From: an uncultured Eggerthella sp.
GTDB taxonomy: Bacteria > Actinomycetota > Coriobacteriia > Coriobacteriales > Eggerthellaceae
Reading direction: 5' to 3'
NCBI GenBank assembly: GCA_900542065.1
Contig: UQLU01000006.1
Location: 1 to 64,000 of the forward strand
DNA: 64,000 nucleotides
The position numbers and the translations under genes were made by a program. The notes beneath the pieces are model-generated. The model saw only the letters and a list, made by a program, of their open reading frames with translations, was not told where the DNA came from and ran no database searches. Positions 17,730 to 26,360 of the stretch are shown here, piece after piece (within the stretch, counting starts at the first letter, position 1; every line of letters starts with the position of its first letter).

Positions 17730-18638
17730 TTAATCGTCTCGTCCTGAAGAGAAGAATACGCGCGAAGTACGTCCGTAGAACGTTTCAGCTTTATAGCGCA
17801 AAAGGATGGTGGGTTCATCGCCCTTGCGTACTACTACACGACGAATGGGGCGCTCGGAAGTGATGATCTCACCATCGATAAACATGGTTGCTTCGCGGTT
17901 GGCGCTTGAGGGTGCCATGAAAACTTCTGCGACATCTGAAGGGCCCGTAACAAGAGCTCGCGAATGAAGTGAATGAGGCGCAATAGGTACTACAACCAAA
18001 CCGCTGTATCCAGGGGCAACAAGTGGTCCGCCCGCGGATAAGGCATATGCAGTTGAGCCTGTTGCGGTGGCAATAATAATGCCGTCTCCTTTGACGTCTG
18101 CCACCATCTCTCCCGATACCGCATAGCGGCAATCGATTACGCGGCCCTGGGCGCCACGTGCAAGAACCAATTCGTTAAGGGCGAAAAATTGTGCTGAAGA
18201 CCCTTCAGTTGGCGAAGCTTCTGGATCAAGTTCAACGTGGTCGTCTCCTTCATAGAAGACATCAATACGTAGGTTGGTACGTTGTTCGATCGTTAGATCA
18301 CCCGCTAAAGCTGCTGCCACAACAGGAATAATGCCATCCTCGTTGGAGTTTGCCATAAAGCCAAGATGACCAAAATTAATACCCAAAATAGGAATGCGGC
18401 GGTATTTGATTTGTGCGGCAGTACGCAAAATCGTACCGTCACCACCAAGAACGACCGCTAAATCAAACGAATCGATGTTCTCAACTTTTTCTGGCTCATT
18501 CATCGACAGGGAAGAGCGCAAATCATCTGTGTCATAAGCGCAGCATTCTACTCCTTGCGAAGCCAGGTATACTTCTAAGAGCAATGCGGACTCAAGAGCC
18601 TTAGGGTTGTAATTATTGCGAACTATCAGAACACGCAT
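17730..18638 (-). CDS. nadK: NAD kinase
   Basis: This 302-residue cytoplasmic enzyme phosphorylates NAD to NADP. The ATP-NAD kinase signature GGDGTILRTA is near residues 65-74, followed by GINFGHLGFM, the FALNELVLAR segment, and GDGIIIATATGSTAYALSAG. Length is typical for actinobacterial NadK. TAAGGA precedes the ATG. It is divergent from murJ (61 bases apart), so the promoters overlap. In many actinobacteria nadK is next to recN; here recN is far away at 52400. Confidence 0.95.
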   Translation of the reverse strand: MRVLIVRNNYNPKALESALLLEVYLASQGVECCAYDTDDLRSSLSMNEPEKVENIDSFDLAVVLGGDGTILRTAAQIKYRRIPILGINFGHLGFMANSNEDGIIPVVAAALAGDLTIEQRTNLRIDVFYEGDDHVELDPEASPTEGSSAQFFALNELVLARGAQGRVIDCRYAVSGEMVADVKGDGIIIATATGSTAYALSAGGPLVAPGYSGLVVVPIAPHSLHSRALVTGPSDVAEVFMAPSSANREATMFIDGEIITSERPIRRVVVRKGDEPTILLRYKAETFYGRTSRVFFSSGRDD

Positions 18639-18699
18639 GATTTTTTCCTTAGTATGGTTCTATTGAATTCGATCAATTATAGACGCAACACGAGGACAT

Positions 18700-20328
18700 A
18701 TGGCAAACGATTCACAAGATAGCATCATAAAAAACACGGGACTTATTACTCTTTGTACTCTAGGTTCACGCGTTACTGGCTTACTTCGTACCTGGGCAAT
18801 GGCCTTTGCTTTGGGTAACACCTTGCTTACTTCGGCTTATCAAATTGCCTACAACATGCCAGCAATGATCTATGAATTAGCAGCTTCAGGTGTGTTGGCT
18901 ACCGCTTTCTTGCCTTTGTATTTACTTATGAAGGAAAAGGAAGGCAACAAAGGGGCGTACGATTTCGCTTCGAATATTTTGTCTATAACCATTATTGCTC
19001 TAGGCGTTCTTACTCTAGCATGTTCGTTCTTTTCGCCTGCGGTAATAGAAACGCAGACTTTTACGGTTGACCAAGGAGAATCGAAAGATCTGGCAATTTT
19101 CTTCTTTAGAATTTTTGCTATTCAAATTTTGCTTTATGGTGTGGGTGCGGTAATTACGGGCATTTTGAATGCAGAACGCACTTACCTGATGCCTTCCTTG
19201 GCACCAGTAATCAATAACATTGTGGTTACTATTGTGATGTTTGGCTTTGTGCCGCTATCTGCCTGGAATCAAGAGATTGCTTTGTGGTGGCTTGCTATTG
19301 GTACTTCTGCAGGTGTTCTTTGTCAGTTTGGCATACAGATTCCTGCGCTTATTAAACAGGGATTCCGCTATCGCCCCCATATTAATCTGCGTGATCCTAT
19401 GTTGGTTGAGGCTCTTAAAGTGGCGGCGCCAATGTTTTTATATATTGCAGGTACGATGATTACGTTTAGCTGCCGTAATGCCTTTTCTCTTGAGGCGGCA
19501 CCAAATGGTCCTTCGACTTTGAATTATGCCTGGACATGGTATCAGTTGCCCTATGGGGTTATTGCGGTTTCGCTTTCTACGACACTTTTAACGGAGCTTT
19601 CGGACTGCGCTGCGCGTGAGGACTGGGATGGCTTTAGAGGCTTTATTCGATCAGGCTTGCGTTCAACGTTTTTCTTGATTATTCCATTGGCATTTTTGGT
19701 TGGTGCTCTTGCGCAGCCTTTGATGCAGTTATTCCAGGCCGGCGCATTTACTGCTGATGAAGTTGCTAACGTTGGAAGCATTTTGGCGCTTTGGGTAGTG
19801 AGCCTTCCGTTCTATGCGGGATACATGTATATGTATCGTGTATTTGCGGCGCTTCGCAGTTTTATGAAATTTGCCATTATCGACTTCATTATTCGTTTAG
19901 GGCAGGTAGCAGGGTATTGGTATCTCTGTCAGCCTGAAGTTCTTGGTTTGGCGGGTATTCCTATTTCCGATTTAGCGTTCTATGCAATCATGATGGTTAT
20001 TTGTTCGCTTATTGTCCGCGGTAAAGTGGGCAGCTATGGCAATCGTGGCATTGTTGTTGTCTTTATCAAAACGGCACTTGCTGGTTTAGTTGGTGCAGTG
20101 ATTGCTGGCGTGCTTGCAAATGGTTTATCAACGCTGCTTTCAGGAATTGCGATCAATGCGGTTGTTGAAGCAATCATTATTCTTGCGCTTTCTGGTTGTG
20201 TTGGTCTGCTTGTTCCGTTTGGCTTGTGTCGCGTTTTGCGCGTTGAGGAATTCTCTGTTTTGGAGCGCATTGGAGGCAAGCTGTTTGGACGTTTCTTGCC
20301 GAAAAAGCGCGGAAAGCATGCGCGTTAA
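18700..20328 (+). CDS. murJ: Lipid II flippase MurJ (MviN family)
   Basis: This 542-residue integral membrane protein of the MOP exporter superfamily moves lipid II across the membrane. Around 14 hydrophobic segments are spread over the whole length. Family segments include GLLRTWAMAFALG near residues 23-35 and a charged Arg/Lys-rich end (GRFLPKKRGKHAR). GAGGA lies before the ATG. It supports the peptidoglycan pathway encoded in the dcw cluster but lies 6 kb away from it. No pseudokinase domain is fused, unlike in mycobacterial MviN. Confidence 0.92.
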   Translation: MANDSQDSIIKNTGLITLCTLGSRVTGLLRTWAMAFALGNTLLTSAYQIAYNMPAMIYELAASGVLATAFLPLYLLMKEKEGNKGAYDFASNILSITIIALGVLTLACSFFSPAVIETQTFTVDQGESKDLAIFFFRIFAIQILLYGVGAVITGILNAERTYLMPSLAPVINNIVVTIVMFGFVPLSAWNQEIALWWLAIGTSAGVLCQFGIQIPALIKQGFRYRPHINLRDPMLVEALKVAAPMFLYIAGTMITFSCRNAFSLEAAPNGPSTLNYAWTWYQLPYGVIAVSLSTTLLTELSDCAAREDWDGFRGFIRSGLRSTFFLIIPLAFLVGALAQPLMQLFQAGAFTADEVANVGSILALWVVSLPFYAGYMYMYRVFAALRSFMKFAIIDFIIRLGQVAGYWYLCQPEVLGLAGIPISDLAFYAIMMVICSLIVRGKVGSYGNRGIVVVFIKTALAGLVGAVIAGVLANGLSTLLSGIAINAVVEAIIILALSGCVGLLVPFGLCRVLRVEEFSVLERIGGKLFGRFLPKKRGKHAR

Positions 20329-20406
20329 TAGTCTTTGAGTGAAATCAAGCATACCGAATCACATAAGAATATCTTTGTATTCTTACTATTCTGAGCGCAC
20401 GCTGAA

Positions 20407-20504
20407 AGAAGGCTTTTAAAAAACGTAGCCCCTGATTAGCGCCAGAAAATAAAGGGATGTACATATCTTTTGTGCGTTAGCTTCGCTACGTTATTTTGCC
20501 TTCT
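20407..20504. repeat. Long imperfect inverted repeat, possible terminator of the SMR unit
   Basis: AGAAGGC (20407-20413) pairs with GCCTTCT (20498-20504), and AACGTAGC (20422-20429) pairs with GCTACGTT (20485-20492), with A/T pairs between them and a 55-base loop. Read on the minus strand, the distal arm is followed by a run of T (GCTACGTTTTTT), so it may end the exporter transcript. The large loop is unusual for a terminator. It lies between the 3' ends of murJ and the SMR gene. Confidence 0.5.
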
Positions 20505-20583
20505 TGAAGCGTGATATAAGTGAAGCTAATAAGAATGCAAAGATGTTCTTGTGCATTCAAGTGGATGTTGTATTCAAAAAGGC

Positions 20584-20907
20584 TTAATGGCCTACACCGC
20601 TCAGTCGCAACCCAATAACGCCTAGCAGCACCAGCGCTAAGAAGAACAGCTTGAGTGGGTCTTTACTTTCTTTAAATACCGCAATACCAAATAACGTTAT
20701 GAGAATAGTGCCAATCCCTGTCCAGACCGCATACGCAATGCTTAAAGGTAGCTCGGTTGTAGCAATAGAAAGCATTCCGATAGAGCAAATAGTAGAAGCA
20801 ATACATAAAATGGTCCACTTTTTCTTCTTGAATCCTTCGGATAACTTAAGGCATACGGTAAACCCTAGCTCAAAGAAAGATGACATAAAGAGAATGATCC
20901 ACATCAT
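20584..20907 (-). CDS. Small multidrug resistance (SMR) protein, second subunit of a guanidine-linked pair
   Basis: This 107-residue protein has four hydrophobic helices. The first helix holds the membrane glutamate of the family (SSFFELGFTVCLKLSEGF), and AYAVWTGIGT marks the third. The ATG overlaps the upstream stop codon (TAATG), so translation is coupled with the other SMR gene. Paired SMR proteins often form antiparallel heterodimers. The upstream guanidine-I riboswitch points to export of guanidinium rather than general drugs; this is inference from context and known Gdx/SugE proteins. Confidence 0.9.
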   Translation of the reverse strand: MMWIILFMSSFFELGFTVCLKLSEGFKKKKWTILCIASTICSIGMLSIATTELPLSIAYAVWTGIGTILITLFGIAVFKESKDPLKLFFLALVLLGVIGLRLSGVGH

Positions 20908-21398
20908 TATTCACCATCTCCCTTAGTGCTGGTTTTAAAGGATTCCGTCTCGCAAGATGCGGTTCCCGCTGCTGCAATTTGAGGAGCGTGTGCATGGGCT
21001 TGGTTATAGCGCTCCACCATCTTGCTTGCTTGTTTTGCCGCTTCTTTTGCATCGCAGTATTTAAGGCCAATAACCCCAATCATCAAAATGGCAATGGAGG
21101 CAATTTTAAGAAGATTGATTGATTCGCCTAATCCAATCATGCCTACAATACTGGTGCCCACAATACCAAGTCCTGTGAATACACCGTAAGAAACGCCTAT
21201 GCCCAGCGTGGCAACTGGCTTTTCAAGCAAAAAAAGATTTGCTGCTAGGATCGCAATCGTAATAACGGTGTAAAAGGGATCGGAAAAGCCATGAGAAAGT
21301 TTCATAGTATAGGCCCATACCACTTCGAGGCATCCTGAAAGAATAAGGAATAGCCATGCTGCGGTGTGGCTGCGGGTGTTTAAGTTTTGCGTACTCAA
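20907..21398 (-). CDS. Small multidrug resistance (SMR) protein, first subunit of a guanidine-linked pair
   Basis: This 163-residue SMR protein has an N-terminal polar leader of about 12 residues, four membrane helices with the glutamate in LSGCLEVVWAYTMKLSHGF, and a 50-residue polar C-terminal tail. The tail is longer than in usual 105-residue SMR proteins. Translation starts at TTG 21398 with AGGGAG nine bases upstream. It is the first gene after the guanidine-I riboswitch and overlaps the next SMR gene by one base. A guanidinium exporter role is inferred from the riboswitch. Confidence 0.9.
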   Translation of the reverse strand: MSTQNLNTRSHTAAWLFLILSGCLEVVWAYTMKLSHGFSDPFYTVITIAILAANLFLLEKPVATLGIGVSYGVFTGLGIVGTSIVGMIGLGESINLLKIASIAILMIGVIGLKYCDAKEAAKQASKMVERYNQAHAHAPQIAAAGTASCETESFKTSTKGDGE

Positions 21399-21520
21399 TG
21401 GTTAAAACTCCCTAATCGATTGATCCTGCGTGCTTTGGCGACCCTGCTTTGGCTGTTCTGGGCTGCAAAACAGGGTTACCCGCAGAGTCTTGCTGCCCTT
21501 CGCGTTGCTTTTGCGAACAT

Positions 21521-21561
21521 AAAGAAAGCCCGAGAACAACACGTTAATGCTGCTCCCGGGC
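21521..21561 (-). terminator. Riboswitch-controlled intrinsic terminator
   Basis: On the minus strand GCCCGGGAGCAGCA pairs with TGTTGTTCTCGGGC over 14 positions (with wobble pairs), followed by TTTCTTT. Its first arm is part of the 3' end of the guanidine-I aptamer (bases 21550-21561), so ligand binding should compete with terminator formation. Confidence 0.85.
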
Positions 21562-21660
21562 TTTTATCCCGCCGTGGTAGCTAAGTATTTCTTAGCCGTT
21601 TTCTCTTGGACCTGCTTAGTAGACTGTTCGGTAAACTAACGGAACCCTAGAAAACTTTAA
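21550..21660 (-). promoter_or_regulatory. Guanidine-I (ykkC) riboswitch aptamer
   Basis: Read on the minus strand the stretch contains the conserved blocks of the ykkC class in order: CTAGGGTTCCG, then GGTCCAAGAGAAAACG, then ACGGCGGGATAAAAGCCC. The 3' block runs into the terminator at 21521-21561, so guanidinium binding should prevent termination and switch on the two SMR genes. Known guanidine-I riboswitches control guanidinium exporters and carboxylases. It lies only about 30 bases after the DUF1846 stop. Recognised from motif memory; a covariance search would settle it. Confidence 0.9.
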
Positions 21661-21685
21661 ACACATTGCGAAGAAGTATATCAAA

Positions 21686-23167
21686 CTATCGGTGATAGAA
21701 ACGACGCTGTTCATACTTTGGTTCGCAGCAGACATTGATGCCAAGCGTGCGATACAGTCGTTCGTCAGTTGGTGACAAAATAACACTAAAGAACGCATCG
21801 CATCCCTTCAATTCGCCTGCATGATCGATAAGCTGTTTTGCTAATGGGTTGGTTGCACTTGTAACCGAAAGAGCAAGCAGGGTTTCATCGGAATGAAGGC
21901 GCGGATTGCGCGAGTGAAGCGTTGATGTTTTAAGCTGACAGATAGGCTCAATAACTTCGTTGCTAATTACATCAACAGAATCATCGACCCCTGCAACACC
22001 CTTAAGAGCATTCATTAACAGGGAAGATGCAGCACCGAGCAAATCGGAAGTTTTACCTGTAACGACTGATCCGTCAGGTAAAACCATGGCACCTGCAGGA
22101 CGACCCGTGGTTTCTTCCTTCATGAGTGCAGCTGAGCGAGCAGGTGAGAAATTGGTATCAACTCCAGCTTGATTCATGAGTAATTCCAGGCGCTCAACAT
22201 ATTCTTGTCCTGCACCTGTGCGACGAGCTTCGACAGCGGCTTGGAAATAACGACGAACGATTTCCATCTTGGCGGCATCGCGCACCGCTTCATCATCAAT
22301 AATGGCATTACCCGCCATATTGACGCCCATGTCGGTTGGGGATTGATAGGGGCTTTCGCCCAAGATGCGCTCCATCATGGCTTTGAGCACGGGGAAAATC
22401 TCTACGTCGCGGTTGTAGTTAACCGTGGTTTCTCCATAGGCTTCCAGATGGAAGGGATCGATGGTGTTGGCATCGTTGAGGTCTACCGTCGCGGCCTCAT
22501 AGGCAATATTGACAGGGTGCTTTAAAGGCAAATTCCAAATAGGGAACGTTTCATATTTGGCATATCCTGCTTCAACACCACGCTTGTGTTCGTGGTAGAG
22601 CTGCGATAAGCATGTTGCCATTTTGCCAGAGCCAGGACCAGGAGCAGTTACTACGATAAGAGAACGAGAAGTTTCGATAAATTCGTTACGACCGTAACCT
22701 TCTTCGCTTACGATACGCGCGGTGTCGTAAGGGTATCCTGCGATGGGGTAGTGAAGGTAGCTTTTGATACCTAGGCCATCTAAGCGATGGCGGAATAGCA
22801 TAGCTGAAGGCTGGTTTTCGTATTGCGTAATAACAACGCCCGCAGTAGCAAAACCCATAGACTGGAAGATATCAAGCAAGCGAAGAACGTCTTCATCGTA
22901 GGTGATGCCCAAGTCGCCACGAACTTTGGATTTTTCAATATCGTTTGCATTGATAGCAACAATTATTTCTACGTCATCGATTAACTGCTTAAGCATGCGA
23001 ATTTTACTGTCGGGTTCAAACCCTGGCAGTACGCGTGAAGCATGAAAGTCATCAAACAGTTTTCCGCCAAACTCTAAATACAATTTGCCGCCGAATTGGC
23101 TGATACGATCACGGATGTGTTCAGCTTGAAGAGCAATGTATTTATCGTTGTCAAAACCGATGCGCAT
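21686..23167 (-). CDS. DUF1846 family protein
   Basis: This 493-residue protein matches the DUF1846 family, a large conserved family in anaerobes and Gram-positive bacteria with solved structures but no established function. Recognisable parts are the start MRIGFDNDKYIALQAEHIR, the segment LYLEFGGKLFDDFHASRVLPGF-like run near residues 28-50, and a P-loop-like GPGSGKMATCLSQL near residue 183. Length is typical. GAGAGGA lies before the ATG. It has its own promoter candidate at 23224-23252. It is upstream of the guanidine riboswitch, which ends 26 bases from its stop; no functional link is claimed. Confidence 0.85.
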   Translation of the reverse strand: MRIGFDNDKYIALQAEHIRDRISQFGGKLYLEFGGKLFDDFHASRVLPGFEPDSKIRMLKQLIDDVEIIVAINANDIEKSKVRGDLGITYDEDVLRLLDIFQSMGFATAGVVITQYENQPSAMLFRHRLDGLGIKSYLHYPIAGYPYDTARIVSEEGYGRNEFIETSRSLIVVTAPGPGSGKMATCLSQLYHEHKRGVEAGYAKYETFPIWNLPLKHPVNIAYEAATVDLNDANTIDPFHLEAYGETTVNYNRDVEIFPVLKAMMERILGESPYQSPTDMGVNMAGNAIIDDEAVRDAAKMEIVRRYFQAAVEARRTGAGQEYVERLELLMNQAGVDTNFSPARSAALMKEETTGRPAGAMVLPDGSVVTGKTSDLLGAASSLLMNALKGVAGVDDSVDVISNEVIEPICQLKTSTLHSRNPRLHSDETLLALSVTSATNPLAKQLIDHAGELKGCDAFFSVILSPTDERLYRTLGINVCCEPKYEQRRFYHR

Positions 23168-23223
23168 GGAAAAATCCTCTCATCTGGGAACGACCAACAA
23201 ATCAAAATTCATAACCAAACTAG

Positions 23224-23252
23224 TATATAGCAGCCTTTTATAAGCTTGCCAA
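23224..23252 (-). promoter_or_regulatory. Candidate promoter of the DUF1846 gene
   Basis: On the minus strand TTGGCA is separated by 17 bases from TATATA (TATACT overlaps two bases further on), about 57 bases before the start codon. Spacing and sequence fit a housekeeping sigma promoter. Confidence 0.5.
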
Positions 23253-23391
23253 AATTGTCTCATTTGAAATTTGACTGTTTCAGGGATGTAAAACCTTTTC
23301 TCGTTAAAGCACATGAAACATTGGATTATAAAAATGAACCAGGAGAAATTTGTAATTGAGTGTTAATTGCTGAATAAAAGGAGCGCTTGGC

Positions 23392-24996
23392 ATGGCGAAG
23401 CATATTTTTGTAACGGGCGGTGTGGTTTCATCCTTGGGAAAGGGCATTACAGCAGCTTCGCTGGGGCATTTGCTTAAAGCTCGCGGCTATAAGGTAACCA
23501 TGCAAAAGATGGATCCTTATTTGAATGTGGATCCAGGTACGATGTCTCCTTTTCAGCATGGTGAAGTGTTCGTAACAGAAGATGGCCACGAAGGCGACTT
23601 AGATCTTGGCCATTACGAGCGATTCATTGATGAGAATTTGTCGCGCGAATCGAATTTCACGCAAGGCTCTATTTATAAAAGTCTCATCGCTCGCGAAAGA
23701 CGTGGTGATTTTCTAGGCGGTACGGTTCAAGTTATTCCCCATGTAACAGAGGCTATCAAAGATCGTCTTCGCCGCATTGCCGATCAATCGAATGCCGACA
23801 TTGTAATATCTGAAATTGGTGGCACGATAGGCGATATCGAATCGCTACCTTTCATCGAGGCAGCGCGACAGTTCAAGAAAGAACGTCCTGAAGGTGACGT
23901 TTGCTTTGTGCATGTAACCTTGGTTCCCTATATTGCAGCTGCGCATGAGGTAAAAACTAAACCTACTCAGCACAGCGTAAAAGAACTACGCTCACTTGGT
24001 GTCCAGCCCGATTTTATTGTGTGCCGATCAGATCATGAAATTACTGATCAGGTTCGAGAAAAGATTGCACTGTTTTGCGATGTTGAAGTGGAACATGTGC
24101 TTGCGTGTGTAGACGCGCCTTCGATCTACCAAGTTCCCTTGACGCTTTGCGACCAAAACTTCGATGTTCAAGTACTAAATCGCCTAGGTTTGTCTGTAGG
24201 CGAAATAGATCTTTCCCCGCTGAATCATTTTCTTGCTGCTTCTGAAGCTTGCGAAGGCGAGGTACATATAGCGGTTGTGGGCAAGTATGTCAGCTTGCCC
24301 GATGCCTACTTATCAATCATAGAAGCGCTGGGCCATGCTGCGGTAGCAAACGGAGTGCATGCTGCTATTCATTTGGTAGATGGAGAAGAACTCAGTATAG
24401 AAAACGCTGAAGAAGTATTAGGTTCAATGGATGGCATTCTTATTCCTGGTGGTTTTGGCCAGCGTGCTTTTGAAGGGAAAATTGTCGCCGCTCAATATGC
24501 GCGTGAGCATAAGGTTCCCTTTTTAGGTATTTGTTTGGGATTGCAAGCGGCGGTATGCGAATTCGCTCGTCATGTTGCAGGATTGAGTGGTGCGACATCT
24601 GCGGAATTTGATGAAGAAGCGCAATATCCCGTTATCGATTTAATGCCTGAACAAGAAGACGTAGAGGATAAGGGCGGCACCATGCGTTTGGGAGCGTACC
24701 CGTGCAAACTCGATAAGAATTCTCTTGCGTACAAGGTTTATGACGAGGAAATTATTTATGAGCGTCATCGCCATCGTTATGAGGTGAACAATACGTTCCG
24801 TAGCGTTTTGACGGATGCAGGTTTGTGTATTAGTGGGCTTTCGCCTGATGGGCGTTTAACTGAAATGATAGAGTTGCCCGATCATCCGTGGTTTATTGCA
24901 AGCCAAGGGCATCCTGAATTTAAGAGCCGCCCTACTAATCCGCATCCCTTATTTGTGGGATTTGTTGGTGCTGCTTATGCAAAACAGCAGGGATAA
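23392..24996 (+). CDS. pyrG: CTP synthase
   Basis: This 534-residue enzyme makes CTP from UTP, ATP and glutamine. The N-terminal synthetase domain starts with GGVVSSLGKGITAASLG (P-loop) and holds DPYLNVDPGTMSP. The C-terminal glutamine amidotransferase domain has the nucleophile Cys in GICLGLQ and the His-Glu pair in GHPEFKSRP. Length is typical. AAAGGAGCG lies before the ATG. Upstream, TGTTTCA (23276-23282) and TGAAACA (23314-23320) form an inverted repeat of unknown meaning. Confidence 0.97.
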   Translation: MAKHIFVTGGVVSSLGKGITAASLGHLLKARGYKVTMQKMDPYLNVDPGTMSPFQHGEVFVTEDGHEGDLDLGHYERFIDENLSRESNFTQGSIYKSLIARERRGDFLGGTVQVIPHVTEAIKDRLRRIADQSNADIVISEIGGTIGDIESLPFIEAARQFKKERPEGDVCFVHVTLVPYIAAAHEVKTKPTQHSVKELRSLGVQPDFIVCRSDHEITDQVREKIALFCDVEVEHVLACVDAPSIYQVPLTLCDQNFDVQVLNRLGLSVGEIDLSPLNHFLAASEACEGEVHIAVVGKYVSLPDAYLSIIEALGHAAVANGVHAAIHLVDGEELSIENAEEVLGSMDGILIPGGFGQRAFEGKIVAAQYAREHKVPFLGICLGLQAAVCEFARHVAGLSGATSAEFDEEAQYPVIDLMPEQEDVEDKGGTMRLGAYPCKLDKNSLAYKVYDEEIIYERHRHRYEVNNTFRSVLTDAGLCISGLSPDGRLTEMIELPDHPWFIASQGHPEFKSRPTNPHPLFVGFVGAAYAKQQG

Positions 24997-25136
24997 GCGG
25001 GAACACGGTACTACTTTCGCGCGCTTCTAGGGTAGCTGTTTTTGGGAAATGCAAGTCGCTTTAGCTGATGCGAAACCTGTTCGATTCGTAGCATAATTAC
25101 CAAAAGAATTTGAATTATTGGTATTTTAGAAACGTT

Positions 25137-26030
25137 ATGTTTTTTGTTCAGGATTTTATAGGGTACTTGGTTGCGGAGCGAGGCGCTTCGCCTGCTACGG
25201 TGCGTGCATACCGAGATGATTTGAATGACTATCTTTCTTTTTTGAAAGAAACCTATCAAGTAGAAGAAGCAAGCGATATTACTCGCGATGAAATACTTGC
25301 TTTTCAGACAGATCTTTACAAACGAGGTCTTGCGCCCACTACTATTGCTCGACGTACATCGACCATAAAGAGCTATCACAAGTTTTTAGTGCGAGAAAAC
25401 TTAGTATCCAAAGATCCCTCTCAAATGGTAAGTATTCCGAAAAAACCTGAAAAATTGCCCGACGTATTAAGCATTGATCAGGTATGTTCTCTACTTGATG
25501 GTATGCCTAGTGCTACTCCTCTCGAAATACGCGATGCCACTATGATGGAAGTGCTTTATGGGTGCGGATTGCGTGTGAGTGAATTGGTGGGACTTGATTT
25601 GGATCGCGTGCGCTTTGATGAAGGAATTTTACGCGTGTTGGGCAAAGGTTCTAAAGAGCGCTTAGTTCCCTTTTCTGGCGTTGCGGTTGCGCGAGTGAAA
25701 ACCTACCTTCAGGATTCCCGTCCTTATTTAACCTGTAGTAAGGCTCACCCCAGCGCGGCGTTGTTTTTGAATGCGCGAGGTGGACGCCTTTCGCGCCAGA
25801 GCGTTCACAAGATAGTGGAAAAAGCAGGGCTGCGTATCGGCATAAAGAATTTACATCCCCACACCTTGCGACATTCGTTTGCAACTCACTTGCTTGAAGG
25901 TGGGGCAGATCTGCGTGCTATCCAAGAAATGTTGGGACATTCTGATATTTCTACAACACAAATATATACGCACGTTCAAACGGCGCATTTGCGCGAAGAG
26001 TATCTAGCAGCGCATCCAAGAAATAAATAG
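25137..26030 (+). CDS. xerD: Site-specific tyrosine recombinase XerD
   Basis: This 297-residue recombinase resolves chromosome dimers at the dif site with XerC. The N-terminal SAM-like core-binding domain covers about residues 1-90. The catalytic domain shows Arg in GCGLRVSELVGLDLD, Lys in GKGSKERLVPF, HTLRHSFATHLLEGG (HxxR), GHSDISTTQIYTH (His and nucleophile Tyr). I chose ATG 25137 because MFFVQDFIGYLVAERG aligns with XerD starts; no strong ribosome-binding site is seen. TACCAA-N14-TTGGTA lies just upstream (25098-25123). XerC versus XerD is not fully certain. Confidence 0.92.
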   Translation: MFFVQDFIGYLVAERGASPATVRAYRDDLNDYLSFLKETYQVEEASDITRDEILAFQTDLYKRGLAPTTIARRTSTIKSYHKFLVRENLVSKDPSQMVSIPKKPEKLPDVLSIDQVCSLLDGMPSATPLEIRDATMMEVLYGCGLRVSELVGLDLDRVRFDEGILRVLGKGSKERLVPFSGVAVARVKTYLQDSRPYLTCSKAHPSAALFLNARGGRLSRQSVHKIVEKAGLRIGIKNLHPHTLRHSFATHLLEGGADLRAIQEMLGHSDISTTQIYTHVQTAHLREEYLAAHPRNK

Positions 26031-26132
26031 CCGTCTTTTTAGGTAGGCGCTTTCGATTTTGGTTGAAGCGACAAAGTAGGAACCCACTCAAAACATCTCA
26101 AATTCACCTTGCTTGCCCGTAATCCACGCTTC

Positions 26133-26159
26133 CCCCACAAAGTCTCCCACTTTCCCCCA
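26133..26159 (-). promoter_or_regulatory. Reverse-oriented TGGGG/TGGGA box cluster, possible MraZ sites
   Basis: On the minus strand TGGGG (26155-26159) and TGGGA (26145-26149) are separated by 5 bases, with a third TGGGG at 26133-26137. This is the same unit as the plus-strand cluster at 26242, but it points away from mraZ towards xerD. The third unit is shifted two bases from the 10-bp phase, so not all three may bind. Confidence 0.4.
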
Positions 26160-26241
26160 CAGCGAATAAAATCGATATGTAGTGGTATTAGGCAAAAGAA
26201 CACCTATATCTAGATAAAATCCTTGCAAAAATTAAAACCCG

Positions 26242-26279
26242 TGGTGAATTGTGGGGAAGAAAGGGGAATAAAGGTGGGG
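26242..26279 (+). promoter_or_regulatory. Ten-base-phased MraZ-type boxes upstream of mraZ
   Basis: TGGTG (26242), TGGGG (26252), AGGGG (26262) and AGGTG (26272) follow each other with 5-base spacers. MraZ is known to bind direct TGGGN repeats with 5-base spacers upstream of its own operon. The cluster lies about 18 bases before the promoter at 26297, and one more TGGGA is inside the promoter spacer (26305-26309). Autoregulation of the dcw cluster by MraZ is inferred. Confidence 0.65.
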
Positions 26280-26296
26280 TGAATTCCCATTTTGTG

Positions 26297-26325
26297 TTGC
26301 AATGTGGGAATCGCTCGCCTAAAAT
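26297..26325 (+). promoter_or_regulatory. mraZ (dcw cluster) promoter
   Basis: TTGCAA and TAAAAT are separated by exactly 17 bases, with the -10 about 36 bases before the mraZ start codon. The same hexamer pair occurs before ftsZ at 41857. Confidence 0.7.
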
Positions 26326-26360
26326 TAACTCCACGAGGGAACCCCGAAAGGAGAGCAGTT

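Noticed and set aside
21387..21584. 65-codon plus-strand frame opposite the guanidine riboswitch
   Set aside because: It is the complement of the aptamer and terminator and has no independent support.
23331..23365. Possible tiny leader peptide before pyrG
   Set aside because: The frame of ten codons has no ribosome-binding site and no sequence features of a known leader peptide.
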